Shown: piece after piece, positions 1-7,458 of the stretch
Layout of the letters: each line of letters begins with the position of its first letter
Position numbering within the stretch: position 1 is the stretch's first letter
Origin: Candidatus Aerophobetes bacterium Ae_b3b
GTDB taxonomy: Bacteria; Aerophobota; Aerophobia; Aerophobales; AE-B3A
Direction: 5' to 3'
Assembly (NCBI GenBank): GCA_005223085.1
Contig: NJBP01000033.1
Coordinates: 1-23,764 of the forward strand
DNA: 23,764 nucleotides
The notes under the pieces: generated by a model
Databases searched by the model: none
Seen by the model: only the letters and a program-made list of their open reading frames with translations
Told to the model about the DNA's origin: nothing
Made by a program: the position numbers and the translations under genes

Positions 1-186
1 AGGCTCGCCCTCGATGTGGACATAGATCCAGCCGTTTTTATCAAAGCGGTAACCCTTGCCATACTCAGTGGCCCCGATAGTCCCTTTCTCTGTGGTAGCT
101 TCAATCTCTGCCGAAGATACCCCTATAACCAAACCCAGAGCAAAAACACCAATTACTACGACCTTCAAGAGACTTTTCCTATCCAT
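1..186 (-). CDS. Secreted C45 / phospholipase-B-like protein, N-terminal part (cut by window edge)
   Basis: Sixty-two codons run leftward off the window from an ATG at 184-186. A strong ribosome site (AAGGAGG) lies just upstream on the minus strand. The product begins with MDRKSLLKVV, a hydrophobic stretch, and a likely signal-peptide end near GVSSAE. The mature part has KGYRFDKNGWIYVHIEGEP, which in the second copy at about 7 kb continues with YERGFHHGYLVA. That pattern resembles the start of C45-type N-terminal nucleophile acyltransferases and phospholipase-B-like proteins, which cleave or transfer amide-linked acyl groups. The catalytic region lies outside the window, so the family call is tentative, while the secreted location is well supported. 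The gene has its own promoter-like sequence at 283-310. Confidence 0.6.
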   Translation of the reverse strand, partial: MDRKSLLKVVVIGVFALGLVIGVSSAEIEATTEKGTIGATEYGKGYRFDKNGWIYVHIEGEP

Positions 187-282
187 TTTCAGACCTCCTT
201 TTCATGTTATTATCAAATTTATATGATATTTGTGAGTATTGTTTAACGATACCAGTTTAGTTTTCCCAAAAGACTGCCTGTG

Positions 283-310
283 AATTTATCACACCAAGAA
301 ATTTCGTCAA
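283..310 (-). promoter_or_regulatory. Promoter of the C45-like gene
   Basis: Read on the minus strand, TTGACG (305-310) is followed after 16 bases by TAAATT (283-288). The start codon at 186 is about 100 bases downstream. The same elements survive in the second repeat copy at about 7225-7252, where they now point toward the acetolactate-synthase-like gene. Confidence 0.4.
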
Positions 311-520
311 GCACCCGCCTTTAATCCAGATATTTCGAGAGTAAGACCGTCGGCTCCAGAAGCGCAGGATCCCAAAAAGCATTTTCAATATGGGGTGGAC
401 AACTTCAGATAATAGTGGCGAGAAGCTACCAGCTGACGTCCAACCAATTTATGTCGGATACGTACGCATAAATCCCAGCAAGTGGATTGTAAGTATTGGA
501 AAAGTCCAGCTGTTGGTAAA

Positions 521-552
521 TTGACACTATCCCTTTTCTACAGTAGTATAAT
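521..552 (+). promoter_or_regulatory. Promoter of the partner-switching operon
   Basis: TTGACA at 521-526 is followed after 17 bases by TAGTAT (544-549). The closer consensus match TATAAT (547-552) overlaps it, but at a 20-base spacing. The first gene starts about 150 bases downstream. Confidence 0.5.
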
Positions 553-701
553 TCCCATAAGAGGGATAAGATGTATGATGGCAACAAATAGACAATAAAC
601 GTGTTTTAGGGTCTGGCAGAGATGATGAATTTTCCGGGGGTAATTTCCGAGGACAGAGAAGTTCTAGATAAAACAAGGATAGCTTAAGGAGGGCAAAGCA
701 G

Positions 702-1034
702 ATGCAGATAACCCAAAAACAGGAAGGAGAAGTTCACATTTTTTCCTTAAATGGGCGTTTCGATGCTCATTCTGCGGGCAATGTAGAGAACGAGTTGAAC
801 CTGGTCATATCTAAAGGAGAGCATAATTTACTCGTTGATCTAGATGGGGTCGAATATATAAGCAGTGCCGGGTTAAGAGTCCTTTTGGCAGCAACCAAAA
901 AACTAAAAAAGGGAAAGGGTGAGATAAAACTCTGCTGTCTTAAGCCTTATGTAAAGGAAGTTTTTGATATTGCTGGATTTACTCAGATATTCAAAATTTA
1001 CAATACTGTTGAGGAGGCAACACAGAGCTTCTGA
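702..1034 (+). CDS. STAS-domain anti-sigma factor antagonist (RsbV/SpoIIAA-like)
   Basis: This 110-residue protein is a single STAS domain, the usual length for RsbV/SpoIIAA-type antagonists. In such systems the unphosphorylated antagonist binds the kinase and releases the kinase's target; phosphorylation by the kinase inactivates it. Visible features are the N-terminal beta strands with LNGRFDAHSA (16-25), the block VDLDGVEYISSAGLRVLL around 45-62 with the phosphorylatable serines Ser54/Ser55, and the C-terminal helix region DIAGFTQIFKIY. The start has a good upstream site (AAGGAGGGC). The kinase gene follows, with its likely start 28 bases after this stop, and the phosphatase comes next. 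This makes a complete switch: antagonist, kinase, phosphatase. The fold and role are secure; the downstream target is unknown. Confidence 0.92.
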   Translation: MQITQKQEGEVHIFSLNGRFDAHSAGNVENELNLVISKGEHNLLVDLDGVEYISSAGLRVLLAATKKLKKGKGEIKLCCLKPYVKEVFDIAGFTQIFKIYNTVEEATQSF

Positions 1035-1062
1035 ACCTTTGGATAGTCTAGCGAGGGAAAAA

Positions 1063-1512
1063 ATGGAAAACCAAGCCTCTTCCATTACCCTGGAGGCTTC
1101 TCTGGAAAACCTCAAGGCAGTAAATAGTTTCATCTGCAAATGGGCTAAAAGAGCAAATTTATCTCCTCGCAGCGAAAATAACCTCCTTCTAGCTGTGGAG
1201 GAGGTTTATGTTAATATAGTCAAATATGCCTACCCAGAGTCCTTGGGCAAGGTAACTATTTGTTGCCGCATGGACAAGAATAGCCTAATCTCAAAAATAA
1301 AGGATGCGGGGATTCCTTTTAACCCTTTGGAAGTTCCAGAACCTCGCCTTGTTTCCCGCCTGGAAGAAAGAAAGGAGGGAGGCCTGGGACTCTTTCTTAT
1401 GCAAAAACTTGTGGATAATGTGGGGTATGAGAGAGAAGGAAACTATAATGTATTGACTCTGGTTAAGAGTAGAAAAAAGAAGATAAAGCGTCGGGAAAGC
1501 AAAGACAACTGA
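1063..1512 (+). CDS. Serine kinase / anti-sigma factor of GHKL type (RsbW/SpoIIAB-like)
   Basis: I chose the ATG at 1063 (149 residues). The open frame extends upstream to 964, but that start would lie inside the STAS gene and add sequence foreign to the family. The GHKL ATP-binding fold is evident: N-box EEVYVN at 46-51 with Asn51 for Mg-ATP, DAGIPFNP at 81-88 (G1 box), and GGLGLFLM at 106-113 (G2 box). Family members phosphorylate the STAS antagonist and sequester a partner, classically a sigma factor. The tail is strongly basic (KSRKKKIKRR). The phosphatase gene starts 11 bases after this stop, and its ribosome site overlaps the stop, so translation is probably coupled. No sigma factor gene is adjacent, so the partner may be encoded elsewhere or be a non-sigma target. 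Confidence 0.9.
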   Translation: MENQASSITLEASLENLKAVNSFICKWAKRANLSPRSENNLLLAVEEVYVNIVKYAYPESLGKVTICCRMDKNSLISKIKDAGIPFNPLEVPEPRLVSRLEERKEGGLGLFLMQKLVDNVGYEREGNYNVLTLVKSRKKKIKRRESKDN

Positions 1513-1522
1513 GGAATATGGG

Positions 1523-3463
1523 ATGCTGAATTCTATTGCAGAAGTAGAACTTTTACTTTTACTGGTGGAAAAAATATGTGTGGTAATTGTTGTTGCCTAT
1601 CTTATCACCCGAACAAAACATTTCCACAATGTAATTGATAAACAGCCTACCTTCGGGGATCGTCTAATATTAATTTTAGCTTTCGGTGGATTTTCCATAT
1701 ATGGCACCTACAGTGGAATAAAGATATTCGGGGCTATCGCTAATACCCGAGATCTTGGTCCAATGATTGCCGGTCTGGTAGGAGGACCTTTTATTGGACT
1801 GGGAGCTGGCTTAATTGGTGGCATACATCGCTATTTTCTGGGCGGCGGGTTCACTGCCATCCCTTGTGCTCTGGCCACCATAATTTCTGGTCTTTTAGGT
1901 GGTCTCATTTATGAGCTTAGAAAGAAAGAGTTCATCGGGGTCCTTTGGGCAGCTCTTTTTGCTATTTCCATGGAATCCTTTCATATGCTCCTTGCTCTCT
2001 TGATAGCTAGACCCTTTGCTGATGCTCTTCAACTGGTCAAAGAGGTTAGCTTACCTATGATTGGTGCCAACTCGATAGGAGTGGCTATCTTTGCCCTAAT
2101 TATAGTGAATCTAATAAAGGAAAAAAGAACAAGCTCTGAGAGGGACCGATACTATGCTGAACTCGAGCGTAAAATTTATGAAATGGAGAAATTATATCGA
2201 TTGGGAGTCGAGGTAAGTTCCACTCTTGATATTAATGTTGTGCTGGATCTATGCATAAATACAACTGTAGAAGTACTTGAGGCTAAAATGGGGTTTATCT
2301 TTCTGGTGGATGAAAAGAGCCACCAGTTATTTCTTGGTTCAATGGCAGAATTTGAAAATGAAGGAGTTCGCCCACAAAGCTCACCATCAGGAGGTTCTGT
2401 GGAAGTCGTCAAGCGAGGGGAACTGCGGTTGGAACAGGGAAAAGGCATTGCTGGCTGGGTAGTCAAAAATAAAAAACCACTTCTTGTTAATGATGTTGAT
2501 ACCAAAGAACTGTTGTCGAACCCTATTTATGAGGATTGTGGGTTTGAAGTCAAGTCCATTCTTTGCGTGCCGCTACTGCTAAAGGATAGGGTTATCGGGG
2601 TTATCCAGGTCTGCAACAAAAGAAAAGATGGTCTTTTTAGTAGGGAAGATCAACATCTGCTTGTTTCTTTTGCTGTACATGCAGCTATAGCTATTGAAAA
2701 TGCCAAACTCTACCAGGAAGTAGCTGAAAAGGAAAGGATGAAAAAGGAATTAGAGATCGCTCATAGGCTCCAGACAAGTCTTCTACCTGATAACCCTCCC
2801 CAGATCAAAGGCTATCAAATCGCAGCTATAAGCGTTCCAGCCAAGGAAGTTGGTGGTGATTTTTATGATTTTATTGATGTTGCCGATAACAAAATTGGTT
2901 TGGTTATAGGTGATGTTGCGGGGAAGGGACTACCGGCGGCTTTATTTATGGCACTTTCTCGAAGTTTTCTGCGGGCTCAGGCTATCGGGAACCTGGAAGC
3001 AAAGACAGTTATGGAAGGAACCAATCGATTAATTGCTAACGATGCACGAGAGGGGATGTTTGTAACTGCCTTCTATGCTATTTTAGATATACCCGGTAAG
3101 GTCTTAAAACTTTCCAATGCTGGCCACAATCCACCCTTCCTTTTTCATTCAAGCATGGGTAAATGTGAAGATCTGAAAGTGGAAGGTATAGCACTGGGTG
3201 TTCTTGATGAGGCCCAGTTCCAGCAGAAAGAAATCATTCTCAGAAAAGACGATATTGTAGTTTTCTATACCGATGGTATCGTGGAAGCTATTGATAAGAA
3301 CAACCAACAATTTGGAGTGGAAAGACTCATCAAAATATTCAAGGATAACCCTCACCTCCAAGTCTCCCAATTAATTAAATCGATAGAGAAAAAAGTGGAA
3401 GAGTTCACCAAAGGTCAACCTCAATTTGATGATCTTACTCTCATGCTTATAAAGGTAACCTAG
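1523..3463 (+). CDS. Membrane sensor PP2C phosphatase: 5TM-LytS-type sensor, GAF, SpoIIE/RsbU domain
   Basis: This 646-residue protein has three parts. Residues 1-197 are hydrophobic and carry a glycine-rich signature, GLVGGPFIGLGAGLIGG around 84-100 then HRYFLGGGF, typical of the 5TM-5TMR_LYT sensor of LytS-like proteins. Residues about 225-395 form a GAF domain (ILCVPLLLKDRVIGVIQVCN). Residues about 405-646 are a SpoIIE/RsbU-type PP2C phosphatase with metal ligands visible in GGDFYD (444-449), GDVAGKG (463-469), TDG (583-585) and FDDLT (635-639). A helical linker (200-225) joins the sensor to the GAF domain. The likely role is dephosphorylating the STAS antagonist encoded first in the operon in response to a membrane or small-ligand signal. 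Pairing a LytS-type sensor with RsbU output is less usual than PAS or HAMP sensors. Confidence 0.92.
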   Translation: MLNSIAEVELLLLLVEKICVVIVVAYLITRTKHFHNVIDKQPTFGDRLILILAFGGFSIYGTYSGIKIFGAIANTRDLGPMIAGLVGGPFIGLGAGLIGGIHRYFLGGGFTAIPCALATIISGLLGGLIYELRKKEFIGVLWAALFAISMESFHMLLALLIARPFADALQLVKEVSLPMIGANSIGVAIFALIIVNLIKEKRTSSERDRYYAELERKIYEMEKLYRLGVEVSSTLDINVVLDLCINTTVEVLEAKMGFIFLVDEKSHQLFLGSMAEFENEGVRPQSSPSGGSVEVVKRGELRLEQGKGIAGWVVKNKKPLLVNDVDTKELLSNPIYEDCGFEVKSILCVPLLLKDRVIGVIQVCNKRKDGLFSREDQHLLVSFAVHAAIAIENAKLYQEVAEKERMKKELEIAHRLQTSLLPDNPPQIKGYQIAAISVPAKEVGGDFYDFIDVADNKIGLVIGDVAGKGLPAALFMALSRSFLRAQAIGNLEAKTVMEGTNRLIANDAREGMFVTAFYAILDIPGKVLKLSNAGHNPPFLFHSSMGKCEDLKVEGIALGVLDEAQFQQKEIILRKDDIVVFYTDGIVEAIDKNNQQFGVERLIKIFKDNPHLQVSQLIKSIEKKVEEFTKGQPQFDDLTLMLIKVT

Positions 3464-3548
3464 CCATATTCGGTCACTACCAGGGTTACCGCTTTGTAAT
3501 CCCTTGAGATGAGGGGTAGTAACCAACTACATTCAGGGGGTCTTAGCT

Positions 3549-5168
3549 ATGTGGGAAGTCTTGGGATTGATAGTAGCTGGTCTTGGTCTGTTTTTCGTAG
3601 GCGTAAAGATGATAAGCGAAAACGCCAAGCAGATGGCCAGCCGCCGTCTCCGCATGCTCGTAGCCAGGTGGACGCAGAGCCAACTACTTGCCAGTTTGGG
3701 TGGAGCTCTATCCGGCTTTGTTACCCAGAGCACTTCAGCAGCTACCTTTATTGTTGCTGGCCTTACATCAAGCGGGTTGATGACCGTTAGAAAGGCGCTT
3801 CCCATCATCATCTGGGCTAACGCGGGCTGTTCTATATTGGTACTGCTGGCAGTACTCGACATAAAATACGCGGTCATGCTTCTGCTTGGCGTGGCCGGGA
3901 TAAGCTTTGCCTTCAGCAAATCGGTGAAGTACCGGTATGCGGTGGGGATTCTCCTTGGCATTGGCTTATTGTTTTATGGCCTTCAAATGATTAGGAGTGG
4001 GGCCTCTCCCTTAGCAGAAGTGAGCTGGCTTCAATCTTTTTTGTACCGTATAAAGGGCTCGTATGTTCTCGCTTTCATAGTTGGACTCTTGTTAACGTTT
4101 GTTTCACAGACTGCAATTGGTATTGTCATCGTTGCCATTACCATGACAGAAGCCGGGCTGTTCAGTGTCGATCAGACGATTATGCTCATTTACGGAGCAC
4201 ATGTTGGATCAAGTCTTACCACATGGTTCCTGGGTTCCGGTTTGAAGGGAACATCCAGGCAGTTAGTCGTGCTGCAGGTTCTGTTCAATATTGTGGGGGT
4301 GATCCTTTTTGTCTCACTGTTTTACCTGGAAGTATTGGGACATGTTCCTCTGGTCAAAAAGCTGGTTAGCATGATAACCTTGGAACTCGAGCAGCAAATG
4401 GCCTATGTCGTCCTCATTTTCAATTTTGGCATCCCTTTGGTTCTATCGTTTTTCCTGGATCCCCTTCATAGGCTACTGGTCAAGATCAGTCCTCCAACCC
4501 AAGAAGAAGATCTCTCAAAATTGCAGTTCCTACACGATCAGGCCCTCAATGATCCCGAAACCGCCATGGACCTTATAGAAAAGGAACAACTCCGCCTTGT
4601 AAAGCGCCTTCCGGGCTACTTGGAAAGTATCAGGGTCGAAAAGACCGGAGAGGAGTCACCGCCTTATGAGACCGTTCACAACGCCTCCACCGTCGTTGCC
4701 ACAGAGATACAGTCCTTTTCAATTGATCTTGTTGACAAAAATCTTTCCCATAGAACATCTGAGCGACTGCTGAACCTGCAGAACCGTCACAGCCTCATTG
4801 TCTCCATTGAAGATAATGTGTACCAACTGGTGAGGACAATAGATCAGACAGACTGCTCAGCCAGGCCGCAAGAATTGATTCACAATGTTGTCGAGGGACT
4901 CCATACTATATTGTTAACCACTGTGGATGCGATGGAATCGCCCGAAGAATATAATATTGACTTGCTGATCAGCATCACTGAGGATAGAGGAGATTTGATG
5001 GAAAGGATTCGCAAGATGTATTTGACCAGTGAGAGAGGCCTGGAAGTAGCAGATAAATCTACACTCCTTTACCTCACCAATCTATACGAGAGGATTGTAT
5101 GGCTCATAAGAAGGTGGGCAACGCTTTTGAAAAGTGCTCACCGGTTAAATCAAAAGGATAAGCAATAA
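3549..5168 (+). CDS. Na/Pi cotransporter-family membrane protein with PhoU-like tail
   Basis: This 539-residue protein has about nine hydrophobic segments in residues 1-320 and a soluble, helical, charged C-terminal part (about 330-539) resembling the PhoU-like extension of bacterial NptA/YjbB-type transporters. The family signature is clear in the first repeat: SGFVTQSTSAATFIVAGLTS at about 57-76, matching the QSSSA motif. The second inverted repeat reads FVSQTAIGIVIVAI, where QTAIG replaces the usual QSSSA, followed by YGAHVGSS in place of GANIGTT. Family members carry out sodium-driven phosphate transport or export; the altered second motif leaves the substrate uncertain. It begins 86 bases after the phosphatase gene on the same strand with a G-rich ribosome site, so it may be co-transcribed. 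It converges with the next gene. Confidence 0.88.
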   Translation: MWEVLGLIVAGLGLFFVGVKMISENAKQMASRRLRMLVARWTQSQLLASLGGALSGFVTQSTSAATFIVAGLTSSGLMTVRKALPIIIWANAGCSILVLLAVLDIKYAVMLLLGVAGISFAFSKSVKYRYAVGILLGIGLLFYGLQMIRSGASPLAEVSWLQSFLYRIKGSYVLAFIVGLLLTFVSQTAIGIVIVAITMTEAGLFSVDQTIMLIYGAHVGSSLTTWFLGSGLKGTSRQLVVLQVLFNIVGVILFVSLFYLEVLGHVPLVKKLVSMITLELEQQMAYVVLIFNFGIPLVLSFFLDPLHRLLVKISPPTQEEDLSKLQFLHDQALNDPETAMDLIEKEQLRLVKRLPGYLESIRVEKTGEESPPYETVHNASTVVATEIQSFSIDLVDKNLSHRTSERLLNLQNRHSLIVSIEDNVYQLVRTIDQTDCSARPQELIHNVVEGLHTILLTTVDAMESPEEYNIDLLISITEDRGDLMERIRKMYLTSERGLEVADKSTLLYLTNLYERIVWLIRRWATLLKSAHRLNQKDKQ

Positions 5169-5195
5169 TACGATCTGTGAAGTCCGACTCTCATT

Positions 5196-6923
5196 CTATA
5201 TCATATCCAAACGATGAGAAAAATTCTTTAAACCTTCTACGAAAGGAGAAAGGGATGGAACCTCATCCGGGTCAATAAGACAATCAATAACGGTAGGTTT
5301 GCCGGAAGCGATAGCCTTCGGCAAAAGCTCCTTCAGTTCGTTTGGTTTTTCGATCCGATATCCTACGGCACCAAGACCTTCTGCAACCTTAGCCAGGTTA
5401 ACCTCCTTAAAGGTTGTAGCCACAGTGTTATCACCTAAAGAAAATTTCTGAAGTTCATGGACGAGCCCAAGTTTTGCATTGTTCTGTACTACCCAGACAA
5501 CCGGAATATCGTGGCTCACTGCCGTTGCCACTTCCATCCCATTCATCAGAAAACATCCATCTCCCACCAAAGCTACCACAGGACGATCCCCGGCAGCTAA
5601 TTTTCCTCCCACAACCGCAGCTGATGCATATCCCATGGTCAACATTCCAAAGGCAGAAATGAAGGCATCGGGTCTGCGAAATTCCATATAGTGAATCGCC
5701 CAACAGATATGATTGCCGGTATCCACGAAGAGGATAGCATTTTTCGGCAAAGCTTCCTCTAATTCTTTCACCATACGTTGCGGCTTGACCGGGACAGAGT
5801 CAGACCTTGTCTTCTCCGGTTCAATGTACATTCCTACCTCTCGCCGAAGCCTGGCAATCTTTTCTTCTCGATCTTTTCGTTTTTCCTTCTGTTCAACCAG
5901 ATTCCGTAGAAGACGGAAGGAAATTTCATTAATAATTGTGCCGGCGTCTCCAATCAGTGGAATATCAGCCTGGTAGTTCTTGCCAATTTCCACTGGATCA
6001 ATATTGATATGAATGAGACATTTTGAGGGTGCTAGCCGAGGGTCCCAGGACATAGTGGTGATTTGATTAAGGCTCGCTCCAACGACCAGTAGTAGGTCAG
6101 TCTCACTTGATTTAATATACCTTTCCGCCAGAGGTGAACCACAAAGACCAAGCACTCCTAAGGCCAAAGGATGATCCTCAGGGAAGGCACCTTTTGCCTT
6201 GGGTGTTGTGGCTACCGGAATACTCAACATCTCAGCCAGATCCCGGAGGTCCTCGCAAGCTCCTGAAGCCACGGTTCCACTGCCTACCAGTATTACTGGC
6301 CATCGAGCACGTGCCAGCTCTTGTGCTGCCTCTATCACCAAACGACGGTCAAAATACTCCATAGAGTGTCTATAGGTTGAGGGTGAGGGAAGATCGGTCT
6401 CGATCTCCTCTGACATGACATCTTTGGGTAAACTAAGGTGCACCGGTCCCTTTTTGCCGGTAAGAGCAACTCTTAACGCTTCACGCAATTCATCCACAGC
6501 TTTGTATTTAGAGATCATCATTGAACTTTGCTTGGTGATAGGATCAAACATCGAGACAGAATCGATTCCTTCCCTGGTTGAATCCTGAAAAGTTCCCTTG
6601 CCATAAGCCGAAGTGGGTACCTGACCAGTGAGAACTAACACAGGAACATTGTCCACAAAAGCATTAGCCACTCCAGTTACAAGGTTGGTAGCCCCTGGCC
6701 CAGAAGTCCCAAAGCATACCCCTAAAGACCTTTTGACTCTGGCGTAACCATCAGCCATAAAGGCTGCACCTTGCTCGTGTTTGGTAAGAATTGGTTTGAC
6801 ATTACTATTTCGATTACAGGCGGCAAATAATGGCACCAGACTGGTGCCAGGAACACCAAATATATACTCTACTCCTTCAGCCTCCAGATATTTTAAAATA
6901 AGATCGGCTACCGTCATTCTCAT
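5196..6923 (-). CDS. Thiamine-diphosphate enzyme, acetolactate synthase large-subunit-like
   Basis: This 575-residue protein has the three-domain layout of acetolactate synthase and its relatives. The N-terminal Pyr domain carries the catalytic glutamate Glu50 in KHEQGAAFMADGYAR. The central domain is about 190-345. The C-terminal PP domain has the thiamine diphosphate/Mg site from GDG (454-456) to NN (481-482). Residues DSVSMFDPITKQ around 121-132 resemble the same stretch in catabolic AlsS-type enzymes. The expected reaction is condensation of two pyruvates to acetolactate, but sulfopyruvate or glyoxylate-type relatives cannot be excluded. No small regulatory subunit or other branched-chain gene is nearby. 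The ATG follows AAGGAGA at good spacing. It lies 18 bases downstream of the broken C45-like copy and may be driven by that gene's surviving promoter. Confidence 0.85.
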   Translation of the reverse strand: MRMTVADLILKYLEAEGVEYIFGVPGTSLVPLFAACNRNSNVKPILTKHEQGAAFMADGYARVKRSLGVCFGTSGPGATNLVTGVANAFVDNVPVLVLTGQVPTSAYGKGTFQDSTREGIDSVSMFDPITKQSSMMISKYKAVDELREALRVALTGKKGPVHLSLPKDVMSEEIETDLPSPSTYRHSMEYFDRRLVIEAAQELARARWPVILVGSGTVASGACEDLRDLAEMLSIPVATTPKAKGAFPEDHPLALGVLGLCGSPLAERYIKSSETDLLLVVGASLNQITTMSWDPRLAPSKCLIHINIDPVEIGKNYQADIPLIGDAGTIINEISFRLLRNLVEQKEKRKDREEKIARLRREVGMYIEPEKTRSDSVPVKPQRMVKELEEALPKNAILFVDTGNHICWAIHYMEFRRPDAFISAFGMLTMGYASAAVVGGKLAAGDRPVVALVGDGCFLMNGMEVATAVSHDIPVVWVVQNNAKLGLVHELQKFSLGDNTVATTFKEVNLAKVAEGLGAVGYRIEKPNELKELLPKAIASGKPTVIDCLIDPDEVPSLSPFVEGLKNFSHRLDMI

Positions 6924-6941
6924 CGTTGTCTCCTTTTCAGA

Positions 6942-7197
6942 TCATTTTTCTACAAAAAACTCCCAGTCTTTACCGGTATTCCAGTAGGTAAGATATTTGA
7001 GACTCTCTAGAATCTCGTCAAGCTCTGAAGCCACCAGGTATCCGTGGTGGAAACCCCTCTCGTAAGGCTCGCCCTCGATGTGGACATAGATCCAGCCGTT
7101 TTTATCAAAGCGGTAACCCTTGCCATACTCAGTGGCCCTGATAGTCCCTTTCTCTGTGGTAGCTTCAATCTCTGCCGAAGATACCCCTATAGCCAAA
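6942..7197 (-). pseudogene. Truncated second copy of the C45/phospholipase-B-like gene
   Basis: On the minus strand the codons from about 7197 down to 6942 repeat the product of copy 1 (GVSSAEIEATTEKGTI, then KGYRFDKNGWIYVHIEGEP) and continue with YERGFHHGYLVASELDEILE to a stop at 6942. The start codon, ribosome site and most of the signal peptide are missing, because 122 bases present in copy 1 (134-255) are absent here. The open frame can be extended upstream to 7256, but that stretch is the former untranslated leader. The 3' end is also lost: the frame stops after about 84 residues, far short of a complete enzyme, and the acetolactate-synthase-like gene begins 18 bases later. It is not expected to make a working secreted protein. 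Confidence 0.8.
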
Positions 7198-7288
7198 TTT
7201 AGTTTTCCTAAAAGACTGCCTGTGAATTTATCACACCAAGAAATTTCGTCAAGCACTCGCTTTTAGTCCAGATATTTTGAAAGTAGAC
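6942..7288. repeat. Direct repeat, copy 2
   Basis: This matches copy 1 (1-133 and 256-345) with a 122-base internal deletion at 7197/7198. The deletion join reads GCCAAATTTAG here; copy 1 has ACCAAAC at one edge and ACCAGTTTAG at the other, so a three- or four-base shared sequence (CCA) may have mediated it. Copy 2 also extends about 120 bases into the gene (6942-7064) beyond what copy 1 shows within the window. Confidence 0.8.
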
Positions 7289-7319
7289 TGCCTAAGCATA
7301 GTGCTTACCTATCGCAGTC
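7286..7319. other. Two-tier inverted repeat (hairpin)
   Basis: GACTGC (7286-7291) pairs with GCAGTC (7314-7319) and, inside it, TAAGCA (7293-7298) pairs with TGCTTA (7302-7307) around a three-base loop. No T-run follows on the plus strand, so it is not a clear terminator for that strand. It sits at the end of the repeat and just upstream of the hydrolase promoter. Confidence 0.45.
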
Positions 7320-7326
7320 GGTCAGT

Positions 7327-7355
7327 TTGACAAATGGCGGCTTTTACCGTACAAT
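7327..7355 (+). promoter_or_regulatory. Promoter of the alpha/beta hydrolase gene
   Basis: TTGACA (7327-7332), a 17-base spacer and TACAAT (7350-7355) form a near-consensus housekeeping promoter. The start codon at 7459 is about 100 bases downstream. Confidence 0.65.
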
Positions 7356-7458
7356 CTCGAAAAATTAGAAGTTGGAAGTCAAATCACTGAATTTCGAGCC
7401 GGCGAAGAGAAAAACTACCAATGCTTCAAAGGAATAAAATATAGTGAGAGGTGGTGTT

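Larger units (their letters stand above)
1..345. repeat. Direct repeat, copy 1 (C45-like gene start plus leader)
   Basis: Positions 1-133 match 7065-7197 and positions 256-345 match about 7198-7288, with only scattered mismatches. Positions 134-255, which hold the start codon, signal-peptide core and ribosome site, have no counterpart in copy 2. Both copies lie in the same orientation, about 7 kb apart. Confidence 0.85.
187..701. other. Intergenic region between divergent genes
   Basis: This 515-base gap holds the minus-strand leader and promoter of the C45-like gene (187-345) and the plus-strand promoter of the partner-switching operon (521-552). Between them a 44-codon open frame (390-524) reads MGWTTSDNSGEK and ends VQLLVN. 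It looks protein-like but has no ribosome site, and its stop overlaps the TTGACA promoter element, so it may be a gene remnant or chance. I see nothing else. Confidence 0.5.

Noticed and set aside
16-246. Plus-strand 76-codon open frame over the C45-like gene start
   Set aside because: It is antisense to a gene with a strong ribosome site, signal peptide and a second copy that conserves the minus-strand reading.
3509-3961. Open frames overlapping the start of the Na/Pi transporter gene (93 codons plus strand, 142 codons minus strand)
   Set aside because: The transporter frame has family motifs and membrane segments; the others are shadows without ribosome sites or recognisable composition.
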